DNA of 36,455 nucleotides from Bryobacterales bacterium. GTDB lineage: Bacteria > Acidobacteriota > Terriglobia > Bryobacterales > Bryobacteraceae. A program made the position numbers and the translations under genes. The notes beneath the pieces were generated by a model. That model did not search any database. It saw only the letters and a program-made list of their open reading frames with translations, and had not been told where the DNA came from. The stretch spans positions 14,955 through 51,409 of the forward strand of contig PMOK01000198.1 in the NCBI GenBank assembly GCA_003162425.1, in the 5' to 3' direction. Shown in pieces: positions 24,426 to 33,223 of this stretch. Position 1 is the first letter of the stretch, and each line of letters begins with the position of its first letter.

Positions 24426-26918
24426 ATGCCGTTCCCCAAGAAACCCGAAGTGATGAGTCCGGCCGGACATTGGCCGCAGCTCAACGCGGCAATCGAGGCC
24501 GGCGCAGATGCCTGTTATTTCGGCCTCAAGCACTTCAGTGCCCGCGCGAAGGTTGGCTTTGAACTTAGCGAACTGCCCGAAGCAATGCGAACGCTTCACC
24601 GCCGGGGCGTGCGCGGATATCTGACGTTCAACACACTGGTCTTCGAACACGAACTCGCCGAAGCCGCGCGCGCGATCGGCTGCATTGCGGAAGCCGGTGT
24701 TGACGCACTCATCGTGCAGGATATAGGCGTGCTCAAACTGGCACGCCAGATCGCTCCCGATCTTGAACTTCACGCCTCCACGCAGACCAGCATATCGAGC
24801 GCTGAGGGCGTCGAGTTCGCGCTGGCGCAAGGGGCCCACCGCGTCACGTTGGCGCGGGAATTGTCCTTAGAGGAAGTGGCCGCAATTTACGAAAAGACGA
24901 AAGCCGATCTCGAAATCTTCGTACATGGCGCCCTATGTGTGGCCTACTCCGGCCAATGTTTTTCCTCTGAAGCATGGGGCGGACGCAGCGCCAATCGAGG
25001 CCAATGCGCGCAGGCCTGCCGGTTGCCATACGAAATGTTGGTCGATGGGCAACTTAAGCCATTAGCCGACGCGCGTTACCTGCTCTCGCCCGGAGATCTG
25101 TCAGCGTTGCGGCAAGTGCCCGAAATCATTCGAGCGGGCGTGAGTTGCATGAAAATTGAAGGCCGCTACAAAGATTCGGATTACGTCGCATTGACCACGC
25201 GGGCTTACCGCCAGGCTGTCGATGACGCGTGGGCGGGCAGGGCATCATCTATCACGCCGCGCCAGGAGTTGGAAATCGAGCAAGTTTACTCCCGCGGCCT
25301 CGGCCCATATTTCATCTCCGGTGTGAACCATCAGAACGTGGTGAAGGGCCGCAGTCCGCGCCATCGCGGTGTTCATATATCCACGGTCACCGCTGTTCAT
25401 GATACGAGCGTGTACGTCCAGCCGGCGGCGTCGCACGAAATTGCTCCGCTCAAAGCGGGAGATGGGGTGGTGTTCGATGCGGCCGATTGGCGCAGCCCGC
25501 AGGAAGACGAAGAAGGCGGCCGCGTGTACCACGTGACGCCACAGCTTGACGGCACGCTGGAGCTGAGCTTCGCGAATAACGCCGTGAATTTCCGCCGCAT
25601 TCGCGCCGGTGATCTGCTGTGGCGCACGCACGACTCGGAAGTAGATCGAGCAGCGCGTCCATTCCTTGATCCAGTGGCGCCCGTCTCGAAGCAGCCGATC
25701 ACAGTGCACGCGACCGCCGCAGTGAACCAGCCGCTACATACTCGCTGGACCTTGCCAAGCGGGCTTTCCGTCACAGTGGAGTCACCCACCACATTGAGCG
25801 CCGCGCAGAATCGCGGGCTAACGGAAGCGACGCTGATAGAACAATTCTCGAGGCTCGGCAACACGCCGTATGAACTCGCTGGACTAAGCGCTGAAATCGC
25901 CGGCTCCGTTTTCGTTCCTGCGTCGATGTTGAATCGAATGCGGCGTGAGGCTGTCGAAAAACTCGAGGATTTGCAATCGCATCCCCCAATCCGCTCCATT
26001 CATCCCGCGCCCGTTCTTCGGCGCGAAAAGCTACCGCCAGGGAGGGGTGCCGCACAACTCCACCTGTTGGTTCGAAACGGGGAGCAGCTTGAAGCCGCCA
26101 TCGCGGCCAAGCCAGATAGCATCACTTTGGATTATTTGGATCTGTACGGGCTGCGCCCTTCCGTCGAACGCGTGAAGGCCGCCGGTGTGCAGGTTCGAGT
26201 GGCCAGCCCGCGAATATTGAAGCCGGGTGAGAGTCGCATCGTAGTATTTTTGGTCAGTCTTCAGTGTCCCATTCTCATTCGCAGTACCGGCATTCTCCAC
26301 ACTCTGAAGGACACTGCCAGCCAACCGCTGATCGGCGATTTCAGCCTCAACACCGCCAACACGCTGACCGCCGAAGCGTATCTGGAGTTGGGTCTCGAGC
26401 GACTCACACCGACGCACGATCTAAACGCCGCGCAGATCTCTGGATTGGCCGCAACTATTGGCCCGGAGCGTATGGAAGCCATCGCCTATCAACATCTGCC
26501 GGTCTTCCACACTGAGCACTGCGTCTTCTGCCGATTCCTTTCCACCGGCACTTCTTATCGCGATTGCGGCCGGCCCTGCGAACAACATCGAGTAGCCCTG
26601 CGGGATTCCGAAGGCCGTGCGCATCCCGTAATCGCCGACGTTGGCTGCCGGAATACGGTGTTCGGCGCGGAGGCGCAGGAGGCCAGTCCGCACATGGATT
26701 CATGGCGCGAGGTGGGTATTCGCCACTTTCGTCTGGAATTTGTGCACGAATCCCCGCACGAGGTTCGCGACGTCACGGCCGCGTTCCAAGCGTTTTTCGC
26801 CGGCCGGATCAACTCGGGCCAGTTGGGCAGCGAACTAAAGCGATATGCTCCCGCGGGAGTCACGGAAGGAAGCCTCTTCGTACCCCAGGATTTCGAGCGG
26901 TTCCCCATTCTGCAATAA
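24426..26918 (+). CDS. U32 peptidase family protein (RlhA-like, with C-terminal extension)
   Basis: 830 residues, cytoplasmic. The TIM-barrel U32 domain (about 1-300) carries the diagnostic 'ELHASTQTSISS' and 'IFVHGALCVAYSGQC', with four cysteines C171, C178, C194 and C198 that in relatives hold a [4Fe-4S] cluster. A middle region (about 330-550) resembles the DUF3656/collagenase-like domain. A second cysteine group near 698-720 ('EHCVFC...DCGRPC') and 'IADVGCRNTVF' follow. Studied relatives (RlhA, TrhP, UbiU/UbiV) hydroxylate RNA bases or quinone precursors, using prephenate for the RNA enzymes, so 23S rRNA hydroxylation is the best guess. A strong aaggag site precedes the ATG. It is first in a tight operon. 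Confidence 0.88.
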   Translation: MPFPKKPEVMSPAGHWPQLNAAIEAGADACYFGLKHFSARAKVGFELSELPEAMRTLHRRGVRGYLTFNTLVFEHELAEAARAIGCIAEAGVDALIVQDIGVLKLARQIAPDLELHASTQTSISSAEGVEFALAQGAHRVTLARELSLEEVAAIYEKTKADLEIFVHGALCVAYSGQCFSSEAWGGRSANRGQCAQACRLPYEMLVDGQLKPLADARYLLSPGDLSALRQVPEIIRAGVSCMKIEGRYKDSDYVALTTRAYRQAVDDAWAGRASSITPRQELEIEQVYSRGLGPYFISGVNHQNVVKGRSPRHRGVHISTVTAVHDTSVYVQPAASHEIAPLKAGDGVVFDAADWRSPQEDEEGGRVYHVTPQLDGTLELSFANNAVNFRRIRAGDLLWRTHDSEVDRAARPFLDPVAPVSKQPITVHATAAVNQPLHTRWTLPSGLSVTVESPTTLSAAQNRGLTEATLIEQFSRLGNTPYELAGLSAEIAGSVFVPASMLNRMRREAVEKLEDLQSHPPIRSIHPAPVLRREKLPPGRGAAQLHLLVRNGEQLEAAIAAKPDSITLDYLDLYGLRPSVERVKAAGVQVRVASPRILKPGESRIVVFLVSLQCPILIRSTGILHTLKDTASQPLIGDFSLNTANTLTAEAYLELGLERLTPTHDLNAAQISGLAATIGPERMEAIAYQHLPVFHTEHCVFCRFLSTGTSYRDCGRPCEQHRVALRDSEGRAHPVIADVGCRNTVFGAEAQEASPHMDSWREVGIRHFRLEFVHESPHEVRDVTAAFQAFFAGRINSGQLGSELKRYAPAGVTEGSLFVPQDFERFPILQ

Positions 26919-26919
26919 G

Positions 26920-27333
26920 ATGGCGGACTTTCACAAAGCCGGATTGCTGCACTTGAAGGAGGGGCGCGTCCTGCTGTGCCGCAAAAAGCACAGCACGTCG
27001 CTGTTGATTCTACCGGGCGGCAAACTGGAACCAGGCGAGACTGCGGAGGAATGCCTCAGACGCGAGTGCCGCGAAGAGTTGGGCGAGGTGGAAGTCTCCA
27101 ACCTTCATTACCTCGGCGATTATGAAAGCTCCGCCGCCGGACAAGATTCTAAGACCGTAAAGATTGCGCTGTACGCAGGCGAGCTCGAAGGTACACCCGC
27201 CCCGCACTCTGAAATAGGAGAACTGGTCTGGTTCGGTCCGCACGATAATCAGGCGCTGCTTGCGCCGAGCCTTCGCAATATCATTTTTCCCGACCTGCGC
27301 CGGCGCGGTTTCATAGAGCACGAGTCATACTAA
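26920..27333 (+). CDS. Nudix hydrolase
   Basis: 137 residues from the ATG one base after the U32 stop, so translation is coupled. An earlier in-frame start inside the U32 gene (26845) would add 25 unrelated residues. The Nudix box 'GKLEPGETAEECLRREC' followed by 'REELGE' (about 36-58) has the required G-x5-E-x7-RE and EExG residues for Mg2+ binding. It should cleave a nucleoside diphosphate linked to another group, such as an oxidised dNTP or a sugar nucleotide; the substrate cannot be told. Confidence 0.9.
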   Translation: MADFHKAGLLHLKEGRVLLCRKKHSTSLLILPGGKLEPGETAEECLRRECREELGEVEVSNLHYLGDYESSAAGQDSKTVKIALYAGELEGTPAPHSEIGELVWFGPHDNQALLAPSLRNIIFPDLRRRGFIEHESY

Positions 27334-27337
27334 TAAA

Positions 27338-28501
27338 TTGCCGGAATCACTGACCGCGTGGGCGCAATGGATCTCGCCGGAAACGCTGCTATTCCAGGTT
27401 TACAACACCGCGCCTTATCTCCAAGCTCGCGTGCCGGCGCCGGAGCGGGGCAGGCTAATAGAAATAGGCGGAACGCCGGATGGGTTCCTTCGCGTCCTCT
27501 CAAGCTGGGAAAATATTCGTCGCGCCGGTCTCCACCACGCTGAGCAGTTGCAGGACTACTTCGCTCTCTGCCTCGCCTGTCATCATGCAACCGTCGCTAC
27601 GTTCGTGCCCACGGATGTAGACACGAAAATCCGTGGAATGACTTGGCGCGAAACGGACGACGCTGAAGTGCTGAAGCCTATGCTGCGCTTTGCACTCGGC
27701 GCCCGCGGCTGGACGGAAGAGGGAATCTCAACACGTTCCGTTCGCGGCGTGAGCGGCCACAACGGGGAACACTGGAGCGCCATCGCGGGTGGGTTGGGCC
27801 GCATGCTGGAACTCGGAGACATGGCATCGGCAGAAGAAGCGCAGGCTTCCATCGAAGCCGAAATCGATCGGGAACAATCGGTTTTCGATCAGGTAGCCGC
27901 CGAACGCGACGGCGAACTCGACTTGCTGCGCCTGGCGATGACACTGGCCCACAATCGCGGCGACCTCACTCAGGGCATGGGCTTCTGGAAGAAGACGCCT
28001 TTAACGCTACCGCTAATGGATCGTCTCTCGACGCGGGGTCGCTTTGAACCGGCAGTCCGTATGTACCAGGACACTGGGCTTTCGGCCGAGGGCCACCGGC
28101 ACTATCCGCTCCGCCCAGTGAAGGCGCTACGTCGCTCGCCTGCCACGCTGCTGCCACTCTGCCCTTTCCTGGACGATTGGGGTGCGGTGGTGGCCAAGCT
28201 GGAGGAGAGTGACGAAGTGCTTGCCGCGCTGGTGATGGGCTGCCAGAAGTTAAAAGGACAGCAGGGTTACTACCGCGCCATTGCCGGCATGTACCAAGCA
28301 TCATCGGGTGCTTTCGACCGTGCTGCTTCCCTCATGCCCAACGCTACCCAACGCTTGCTCCGCACCGCTGAAATGCGCAAGCTGATCAACGTCCCGCGCA
28401 TCTCCTTCGAATCCATGATGCGGAAGCGGGCTCGTGCGTCGCTTGCCAAGCTGCGCGGCTCCGGAGCCGCCGGGTTGGCCCAGGTGCGTTTGAAGATGTA
28501 A
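27338..28501 (+). CDS. Hypothetical protein, third gene of the U32 operon
   Basis: 387 residues; I do not recognise a family. It starts with a TTG 4 bases after the Nudix stop, with no ribosome site of its own, which fits coupled translation. The sequence is soluble, mostly helical and alanine/leucine-rich, without signal peptide or membrane span. A segment near 145-165 contains 'GHNGEHWSAIAGGLGRMLEL', and 'DREQSVFDQVAAERDGELDL' lies near 188. The C-terminus is basic ('MRKRARASLAKLRGSG'), which could bind nucleic acid. The intact 1.16-kb frame and operon position support a real gene. Confidence 0.7.
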   Translation: MPESLTAWAQWISPETLLFQVYNTAPYLQARVPAPERGRLIEIGGTPDGFLRVLSSWENIRRAGLHHAEQLQDYFALCLACHHATVATFVPTDVDTKIRGMTWRETDDAEVLKPMLRFALGARGWTEEGISTRSVRGVSGHNGEHWSAIAGGLGRMLELGDMASAEEAQASIEAEIDREQSVFDQVAAERDGELDLLRLAMTLAHNRGDLTQGMGFWKKTPLTLPLMDRLSTRGRFEPAVRMYQDTGLSAEGHRHYPLRPVKALRRSPATLLPLCPFLDDWGAVVAKLEESDEVLAALVMGCQKLKGQQGYYRAIAGMYQASSGAFDRAASLMPNATQRLLRTAEMRKLINVPRISFESMMRKRARASLAKLRGSGAAGLAQVRLKM

Positions 28502-28549
28502 AGGTGCGTTGAAGCTGGGTAGGTTAAGATCGGTGGAAAGGAGTTCTGC

Positions 28550-29698
28550 ATGTTCGGTGTTCCAACCAGCGCGTTCTTGATCTGCCTGATGGCCGGCTTG
28601 GGCCCGGCAATGGCCCAAACTCCGGCCCAGAGTCCCGCCGACAAGCAAGCTCCGGCAAAGGCCGCGAGCGGGGCGCGTCCGCCGGCTCCCACGCGCGATC
28701 CGAACACGCCCGGGTACGTCAAAGCCAAGGAATTGCCCGACGGCGACATCCCTTCGGCGAAAGAAGACGGGAACTTCATCATTGGCCCTACCCACAATCC
28801 CGCGCCGGAAATGGCCGCGAAGGAAGGCGTGCCCCAGGGTGACGTCTTTGAATTCACCATGGAATCCACCGACAGCAAGATCTATCCCGGCATCGCGCGC
28901 GAGCCCAACACCTTCGCCGTGCTGGACCCGGCCGACCCGAACAAAGTGATCGTCAACAGCTATCCTGCTCCCTATACGCGCAAGGTTGCCGTATACGTTC
29001 CCAAACAATACGTACCCGGCGCCGAAGCCCCGTTCATCGTCGGGGCGGATGGACCTGACCGGACTTTGTTCACCGCGCTCGACAATCTGATCGCCGAGCA
29101 CCGGGTGCCGGTGATGATTGCGATCTCCATAGGCAACGGCAGCGGCGACGCTCAGGGCAGCCAGCGGGGACTGGAGTACGACACCATGTCCGGGCTTTAC
29201 GCGGAGTTCGTGGAGCAGGAAGTGCTGCCCCTGGTGGAGAAGAAATACAAAGTGAAGCTCACCAAGGATCCCGATGGGCGAGCGACCACGGGTTGCAGCT
29301 CCGGCGGAGCGGCCGCGATGGCGATGGCCTGGTATCACACGGATCTCTACCACCGTGTTCTGAGCTACTCGGGCACGTTCGTGTACCAGCAGTGGCCGTA
29401 CAACCCCGAAACCCCGCACGGCGCGTGGGAGTTCCATGAAACCCTCATTCCCAATAGCCCGAAGAAGCCGCTGCGCATCTGGATGGATGTGAGCGATCGA
29501 GACATTCTCATCACCCGCGACAACTATCACGACTGGGTCCTCGCCAATGAACGCATGGCCAAGGCTCTGGCCGCCAAGGGGTATCCTTACCAGTTTGTCT
29601 TCGCGAAGAACGCTGTGCACTGCGATCGCGGCGTGAAGGCACAGACCCTGCCCCTGGCGCTGGAGTACGTATGGCAGGGATACGCGCCAAAGAAGTGA
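28550..29698 (+). CDS. Secreted Fes/esterase-D-like alpha/beta hydrolase (second paralogue)
   Basis: 382 residues with a signal peptide ending near 'GLGPAMAQ' (residue 23), followed by a proline/alanine-rich linker (about 24-60). The nucleophile elbow is 'TTGCSSGGAAAMA' (G248-C-S250-S-G), with acid candidates in 'IWMDVSDRD' and the histidine in 'KNAVHCDRG'. It has the same architecture as the protein at 12569-13609, including 'EGVPKG/EGVPQG' before the domain and a similar C-terminal half, so the two are paralogues. A ggaaaggag ribosome site precedes the ATG. The substrate is probably an ester-decorated polysaccharide or siderophore, unproven. Confidence 0.87.
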   Translation: MFGVPTSAFLICLMAGLGPAMAQTPAQSPADKQAPAKAASGARPPAPTRDPNTPGYVKAKELPDGDIPSAKEDGNFIIGPTHNPAPEMAAKEGVPQGDVFEFTMESTDSKIYPGIAREPNTFAVLDPADPNKVIVNSYPAPYTRKVAVYVPKQYVPGAEAPFIVGADGPDRTLFTALDNLIAEHRVPVMIAISIGNGSGDAQGSQRGLEYDTMSGLYAEFVEQEVLPLVEKKYKVKLTKDPDGRATTGCSSGGAAAMAMAWYHTDLYHRVLSYSGTFVYQQWPYNPETPHGAWEFHETLIPNSPKKPLRIWMDVSDRDILITRDNYHDWVLANERMAKALAAKGYPYQFVFAKNAVHCDRGVKAQTLPLALEYVWQGYAPKK

Positions 29699-29794
29699 AC
29701 CGGCCGAGCGAGGTGCGAGCCTATGGCTTGACACTCGGAATTGGCGGTGCCCAGTCTAGATGGCGCGCCAGTTTTGCAGCGCGGAATCCATTGG

Positions 29795-30004
29795 TTGAAA
29801 AGAATTGAGTGGTTCGAGCGGACCGTGTTTTAGGCCGCCCGGAAGGAAGCGGGCGTCCAGTTGGGGAAGGTCCAGGCCGGGCTCGAGGCGACCGACTGGA
29901 AGCCGTTCGACGAGGTGGGCGCTGGTACAGCCAGCAAGCAGGATAAAGCTCTTGCCGCAGTGCGCTATCGCGCCGTGGTCAGCGCTAGAAAGGAAAAAAA
30001 ATGA
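29795..30004 (+). pseudogene. Degraded HigB/Gp49-like toxin gene
   Basis: The frame starting at TTG 29795 reads 'LKRIEWFERTVF', then an in-frame TAG (29831-29833), then 'AARKEAGVQLGKVQAGLE', 'DWKPFDEVGAG', and after an abrupt join 'ASKQDKALAAVRYRAVVSAR'. These pieces match the start and end of RelE-fold HigB toxins. The central part ('REIR...FRVIYV...VLHAFQKK'), about 35-40 residues carrying the catalytic strands, is deleted. The frame ends in a TGA that overlaps the ATG of the antitoxin gene (ATGA), the usual toxin-antitoxin coupling. The toxin should be dead. Confidence 0.78.
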
Positions 30005-30333
30005 AGATCGAAACCAAAATCCGCCACGTGACGAGGCCGGGAGCAAACCTCTTTCTCGAACTGGGTTTTACGCCGGCCGAGGCCAAGCGTCTACAGGCTG
30101 CCTCTCGCAAACAGATCAGCGACACGCGGCTGCTGAAGCGGCAACTGATGGAAGAGCTGTCTGTCTGGATTGCGAAACATCACTTAAAGCAGGCAGCGGC
30201 CGCGGAAATTCTGATGGTCTCGCGCCCGCGTGTGTCCGACGTGGTGAACAAGAAAACGGCCAAGTTCACCATCGATACGCTCGTAGAAATGCTCAGCCGT
30301 ATCGGCAAACCGGTCAGGCTGGCAATCAATTGA
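30001..30333 (+). CDS. HigA-like XRE-family antitoxin (orphaned)
   Basis: 110 residues, intact. A central region (about 48-95) forms an XRE/HTH_37-type helix-turn-helix: 'KQAAAAEILMVSRPRVSDVV' is the DNA-binding segment, followed by 'KFTIDTLVEMLSRIGKPVRL'. Such antitoxins sit immediately after HigB-type toxin genes, bind their own promoter and neutralise the toxin. Here the upstream toxin frame is broken, so the protein may persist only as a DNA-binding repressor. An A-rich stretch gaaaggaaaaaaa supplies the ribosome site. Confidence 0.9.
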   Translation: MKIETKIRHVTRPGANLFLELGFTPAEAKRLQAASRKQISDTRLLKRQLMEELSVWIAKHHLKQAAAAEILMVSRPRVSDVVNKKTAKFTIDTLVEMLSRIGKPVRLAIN

Positions 30334-30343
30334 CCAGTTGATG

Positions 30344-30808
30344 CGACAAAACCGACATTCACATTCGGCACGCGGCTAAGAGCGCTCAATTATTACGGTA
30401 AGCAGCAGCTTTGCCTTCCCAAGGCCCGATGTAGACCACCGCGCGTGGTTTGGCGGCGCGCAACATGTCCGCGCCTTTTTCCGTAACGGCGGTGCCTTTG
30501 AGATCGACTTCGCGAAGGGACGGCATGGCGATGAGAACCGCGACGGCTTCATCATCAATACGTCCGCAGCCTTGCAGTTTCAGCCGCTCGAGACCGGTCA
30601 GCGATTTGAGTTGCTCCAACCATTTCTCGGTGACGCTGAGAGTGCTTACTTCTCCCAGCTTCGAGCCTTCGATTCCCACCGACGTCGACACACAAGCGAA
30701 GCGCAGTTCGCGCAGGTTCTTGAGAGTGAGAACGGCCTGGAGTCCGGTGTTGGACATGGCGATACTCCAGACGTTCTTGTCGTTGCCCTGGCGGCCGCTC
30801 AGATCCAG
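30344..30808. repeat. Long direct repeat, copy 1 (LRR gene 3' part and flank)
   Basis: This stretch is nearly identical to 35997-36455, including about 40 bases beyond the stop codon, with one 6-base difference in that flank. Homology begins at cgacaaaaccgaca in both copies. In the other direction it reaches at least the window end. Confidence 0.9.
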
Positions 30809-31040
30809 GTAAGTTAAATTCGGCATTTGGCGGAGTGCTTGCATGCCGGCGTCGCCCAGTTCGTTGCCGCCCATGGTTAGCGCCCTGAGGTTCGTCAGGC
30901 TGGTGAGCCGTTCCAGGCCGACGTCGGTCATTAAGGTGGAGCCGACATCCAGCGATTCGAGTAAGGTGAGTCCGGCCGGCCTTGGTGCCGTGCAGGTTGA
31001 GGTGCTTGAGACGTTTCCAGTCTTTGATGGCGGCCACACC
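30386..31040 (-). pseudogene. Leucine-rich-repeat protein, 5'-truncated and frameshifted copy
   Basis: The minus strand encodes about 200 residues of LRR repeats ('LTNLRALTMGGNELGDAGMQ', 'MPNLTYLDLSGRQGNDKNV', 'LERLKLQGCGRIDDEAV') ending 'PWEGKAAAYRNN'. Upstream, 'VAAIKDWKRLKHLNLHGTK' continues the repeat pattern but in another frame; the shift lies at about 30971-30985, where roughly five bases seem lost. Beyond 31040 the similarity stops, so the N-terminus, probably an exported or cytochrome-linked part, is missing. A start at 31045 gives an ORF, but its first 25 residues are out-of-frame sequence. The second copy at 36033-36455 differs at only 5 of the last 123 residues. Confidence 0.8.
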
Positions 31041-31311
31041 TTCATTCGGACAGCAGCGAACGTCAGAGTTTATTGGGTGGATTCATTCCGTCGTGACTGC
31101 GCACACCAATTGGTCCGGTTCCTGGTGGTATGCCTGCACTCGTCCTAACCTCCAACGATTCCGGTTTCCGGATGAGCAGAGTGAGAAGATTGTTGTTGGA
31201 TCAGGGTTGTCAGAGGTCCTGAGTCGTCCGCTGTCGGATGTAGATTCCGATTAAGGCAGCGCCAACGAACCCCACGGCCGAAGGCCTTCAGCTGTGAGAA
31301 CAGCAGGGAAA

Positions 31312-32046
31312 CTAAGACCTGAACAGACGGGCCAATGCTAATGGTCCCGTCTTTTCGTTCCTATAAGCACTGTCCTGTTGCTTGCGTTGAAAAACTCTCT
31401 GCAGCACGAAAACCACGCTCAAACCCACCGCCAGGAAGCCGATGCCGCTCGGTTCTGGCACGGCCTGAACGATCGGCGCGCCCAGATCAATCGGGCCGCC
31501 ACCGCCGGCAGGGGAGCGTGTCGTGTCACTTGCAAAGACTGTGACGGTCGGATTCGATGAATCGAATGCGATGCTGATGAACATATCGGCGAACGGGCCG
31601 GCTTGGGTGGGAATATTTTGTCCTGTATTGTCACTGATCGAGAAAGCAAAGCCGTCGGGTATCCCTCCCGCATCGACGTTATCGGTCATAGCTATGGTGA
31701 AACCCAGCGTTGTACCGGGCGTAAACGGCTGAATGAAGTAGTTCAAGAACGAAGTGTCCACGAGAGTGACGGTAGACCCAACACCTCCGCTAACACCGCC
31801 GAACGTTGTTGGCGCTCCGGAGGGGCCTCCCGTTCCGAAAACGAAGTCGGAGAGGGTAACGGTATTATTTCCATCTCCGGTACCGTTGCCATCGGTGAGT
31901 TGGAAAACGAGCGAGAACGGGCCCGCCGGATCCTCCATAAGCGGTGTCGTGTCCAGTGTAACGATGTCCGCTCGGGCGATGCCGGGCAGGAGGAGAATCG
32001 TCACTATAACCGGAAGCGCAAGTAGTGATTTGGGTCTCATATGCAT
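31312..32046 (-). CDS. PEP-CTERM surface protein (NF038129-like)
   Basis: 244 residues. A signal peptide ('LLALPVIVTILLLPGIARA', about 7-26) is followed by a beta-rich body ('LDTTPLMEDPAGPFSLVFQL', 'GGIPDGFAFSISDNTGQ') that resembles the acidobacterial PEP_NF038129 group. The PEP-CTERM sorting signal 'VPEPSGIGFLAVGLSVVFVL' with following basic residues (about 196-222) targets it to exosortase. Unusually, about 20 more residues follow the basic cluster. No exosortase gene is in the window. It lies 8 bases after the secreted protein gene upstream, so the two form an operon. Confidence 0.85.
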   Translation of the reverse strand: MHMRPKSLLALPVIVTILLLPGIARADIVTLDTTPLMEDPAGPFSLVFQLTDGNGTGDGNNTVTLSDFVFGTGGPSGAPTTFGGVSGGVGSTVTLVDTSFLNYFIQPFTPGTTLGFTIAMTDNVDAGGIPDGFAFSISDNTGQNIPTQAGPFADMFISIAFDSSNPTVTVFASDTTRSPAGGGGPIDLGAPIVQAVPEPSGIGFLAVGLSVVFVLQRVFQRKQQDSAYRNEKTGPLALARLFRS

Positions 32047-32053
32047 ACACCGC

Positions 32054-33223
32054 CTATTGATTAAGTGTTCCGCTCAGGAGTTTCGGCGTGAAATTTGTGG
32101 GCGAATTCTGTCCACTCGCGTAAACGAGCGTGAACTTAAGCGACTCCCCGGCTTTGAGGACATCACCATTCGCTGCTGGCAAGAGAAAATCGAGTAAAAA
32201 GAAGGAATCTCCGGCCTCAGATTCGGAAAAGCAGTGAGTGACTTGGCTGGGACTTGCAAGTCTAGTCGTGCTGCTTGGTATTCCGTGCAGAACGAACGAC
32301 AGAGGCCCATTGATTGGCTGCGAACCGTTGCGAATCTGAATGGCCTGTTGATAGAGCCCTACGAATGGGGGCACACCAAATACCGGTCCCTTGCTGATCG
32401 TCACTTGGGCTGTGACGTCGGTTGCACCGCAAGTGCCACCGGTCGTCGGGGGGCCCTGCGTGAGGCGAATGTTGTCGACCTGACCCTGTGGTAAACCGAA
32501 CCGATAGTCGGCATCAATGGCGACAGTGTTCCACTGGCTCAAGGTGGTGATGTTTCCCGCGAGACTTAGTGTCGATGTAGTTTGTGGACCACTGCCAAAA
32601 TCATAAATCACATACACCACTTGGTTTGGGCCATCGATCACAATTTTGAAGGACACAGGTGCCCCGGTACCGCCATGAATAGTAGGCCGGAGATCAACCG
32701 GCGTGCCATTCCCGTTCGTGTACACGGTGAGCCACCATCCTGGGACAGTATTCGTCGTGAAAAAATCCACCCCATTGGAGTTGCCGTCCCAAAAGAGGAT
32801 TTGAAAGTCATGAGACCCGACAGGAGCGTACGCGTCAAAGCTCAGTGTCGTTACGGCATTGGCCGCCGCGGCGCCGGGCACTGAGTGGCTGATCCTGGCG
32901 AATCCATCCGTGCACCCTGCAGCAGAGCCAAGATCGGCACGCGCAACCTTGGTCGGCAGTGCGCTGCTAGTGCCTATCGGAATGGAGCCGCAACCGGCCC
33001 ATCCGCCTTGTCCGGCAAGGTTCGCACCTGCCTCGTACGATTCAAAATTGTCTGAGAACAATGTAATCGTTTGGCCCAGAACAGCAGTTGCAAACACCAC
33101 CGCGCACGCGGGGACCATTATCCAGAGCTTCAGTATCCGTGCTTGCTCAGCGCGAGGCCTCGGGTGAAGCTTCATTTGTTCTGTTCTGTAATGTTCGGAT
33201 TGCCAGCTTGTCCGGAAAGTCAC
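32054..33223 (-). CDS. Secreted protein with a concanavalin/jelly-roll-like domain
   Basis: 389 residues from a GTG at 33223, chosen because aggagga lies about 8 bases upstream; an ATG at 33175 is possible but has no ribosome site. A long basic N-terminus leads to the signal segment 'LWIMVPACAVVFATAVLGQ' (about 33-51). Then comes 'DNFESYEAGANLAGQGGW', typical of proteins with a LamG/concanavalin-like sandwich, spanning about 55-255. A second beta-rich, Ig-like region occupies 265-389. No membrane anchor or PEP-CTERM is seen, so it is probably released or non-covalently attached. It precedes the PEP-CTERM gene in the same operon and is divergent from the HTH-propeller gene. Confidence 0.8.
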   Translation of the reverse strand: MTFRTSWQSEHYRTEQMKLHPRPRAEQARILKLWIMVPACAVVFATAVLGQTITLFSDNFESYEAGANLAGQGGWAGCGSIPIGTSSALPTKVARADLGSAAGCTDGFARISHSVPGAAAANAVTTLSFDAYAPVGSHDFQILFWDGNSNGVDFFTTNTVPGWWLTVYTNGNGTPVDLRPTIHGGTGAPVSFKIVIDGPNQVVYVIYDFGSGPQTTSTLSLAGNITTLSQWNTVAIDADYRFGLPQGQVDNIRLTQGPPTTGGTCGATDVTAQVTISKGPVFGVPPFVGLYQQAIQIRNGSQPINGPLSFVLHGIPSSTTRLASPSQVTHCFSESEAGDSFFLLDFLLPAANGDVLKAGESLKFTLVYASGQNSPTNFTPKLLSGTLNQ

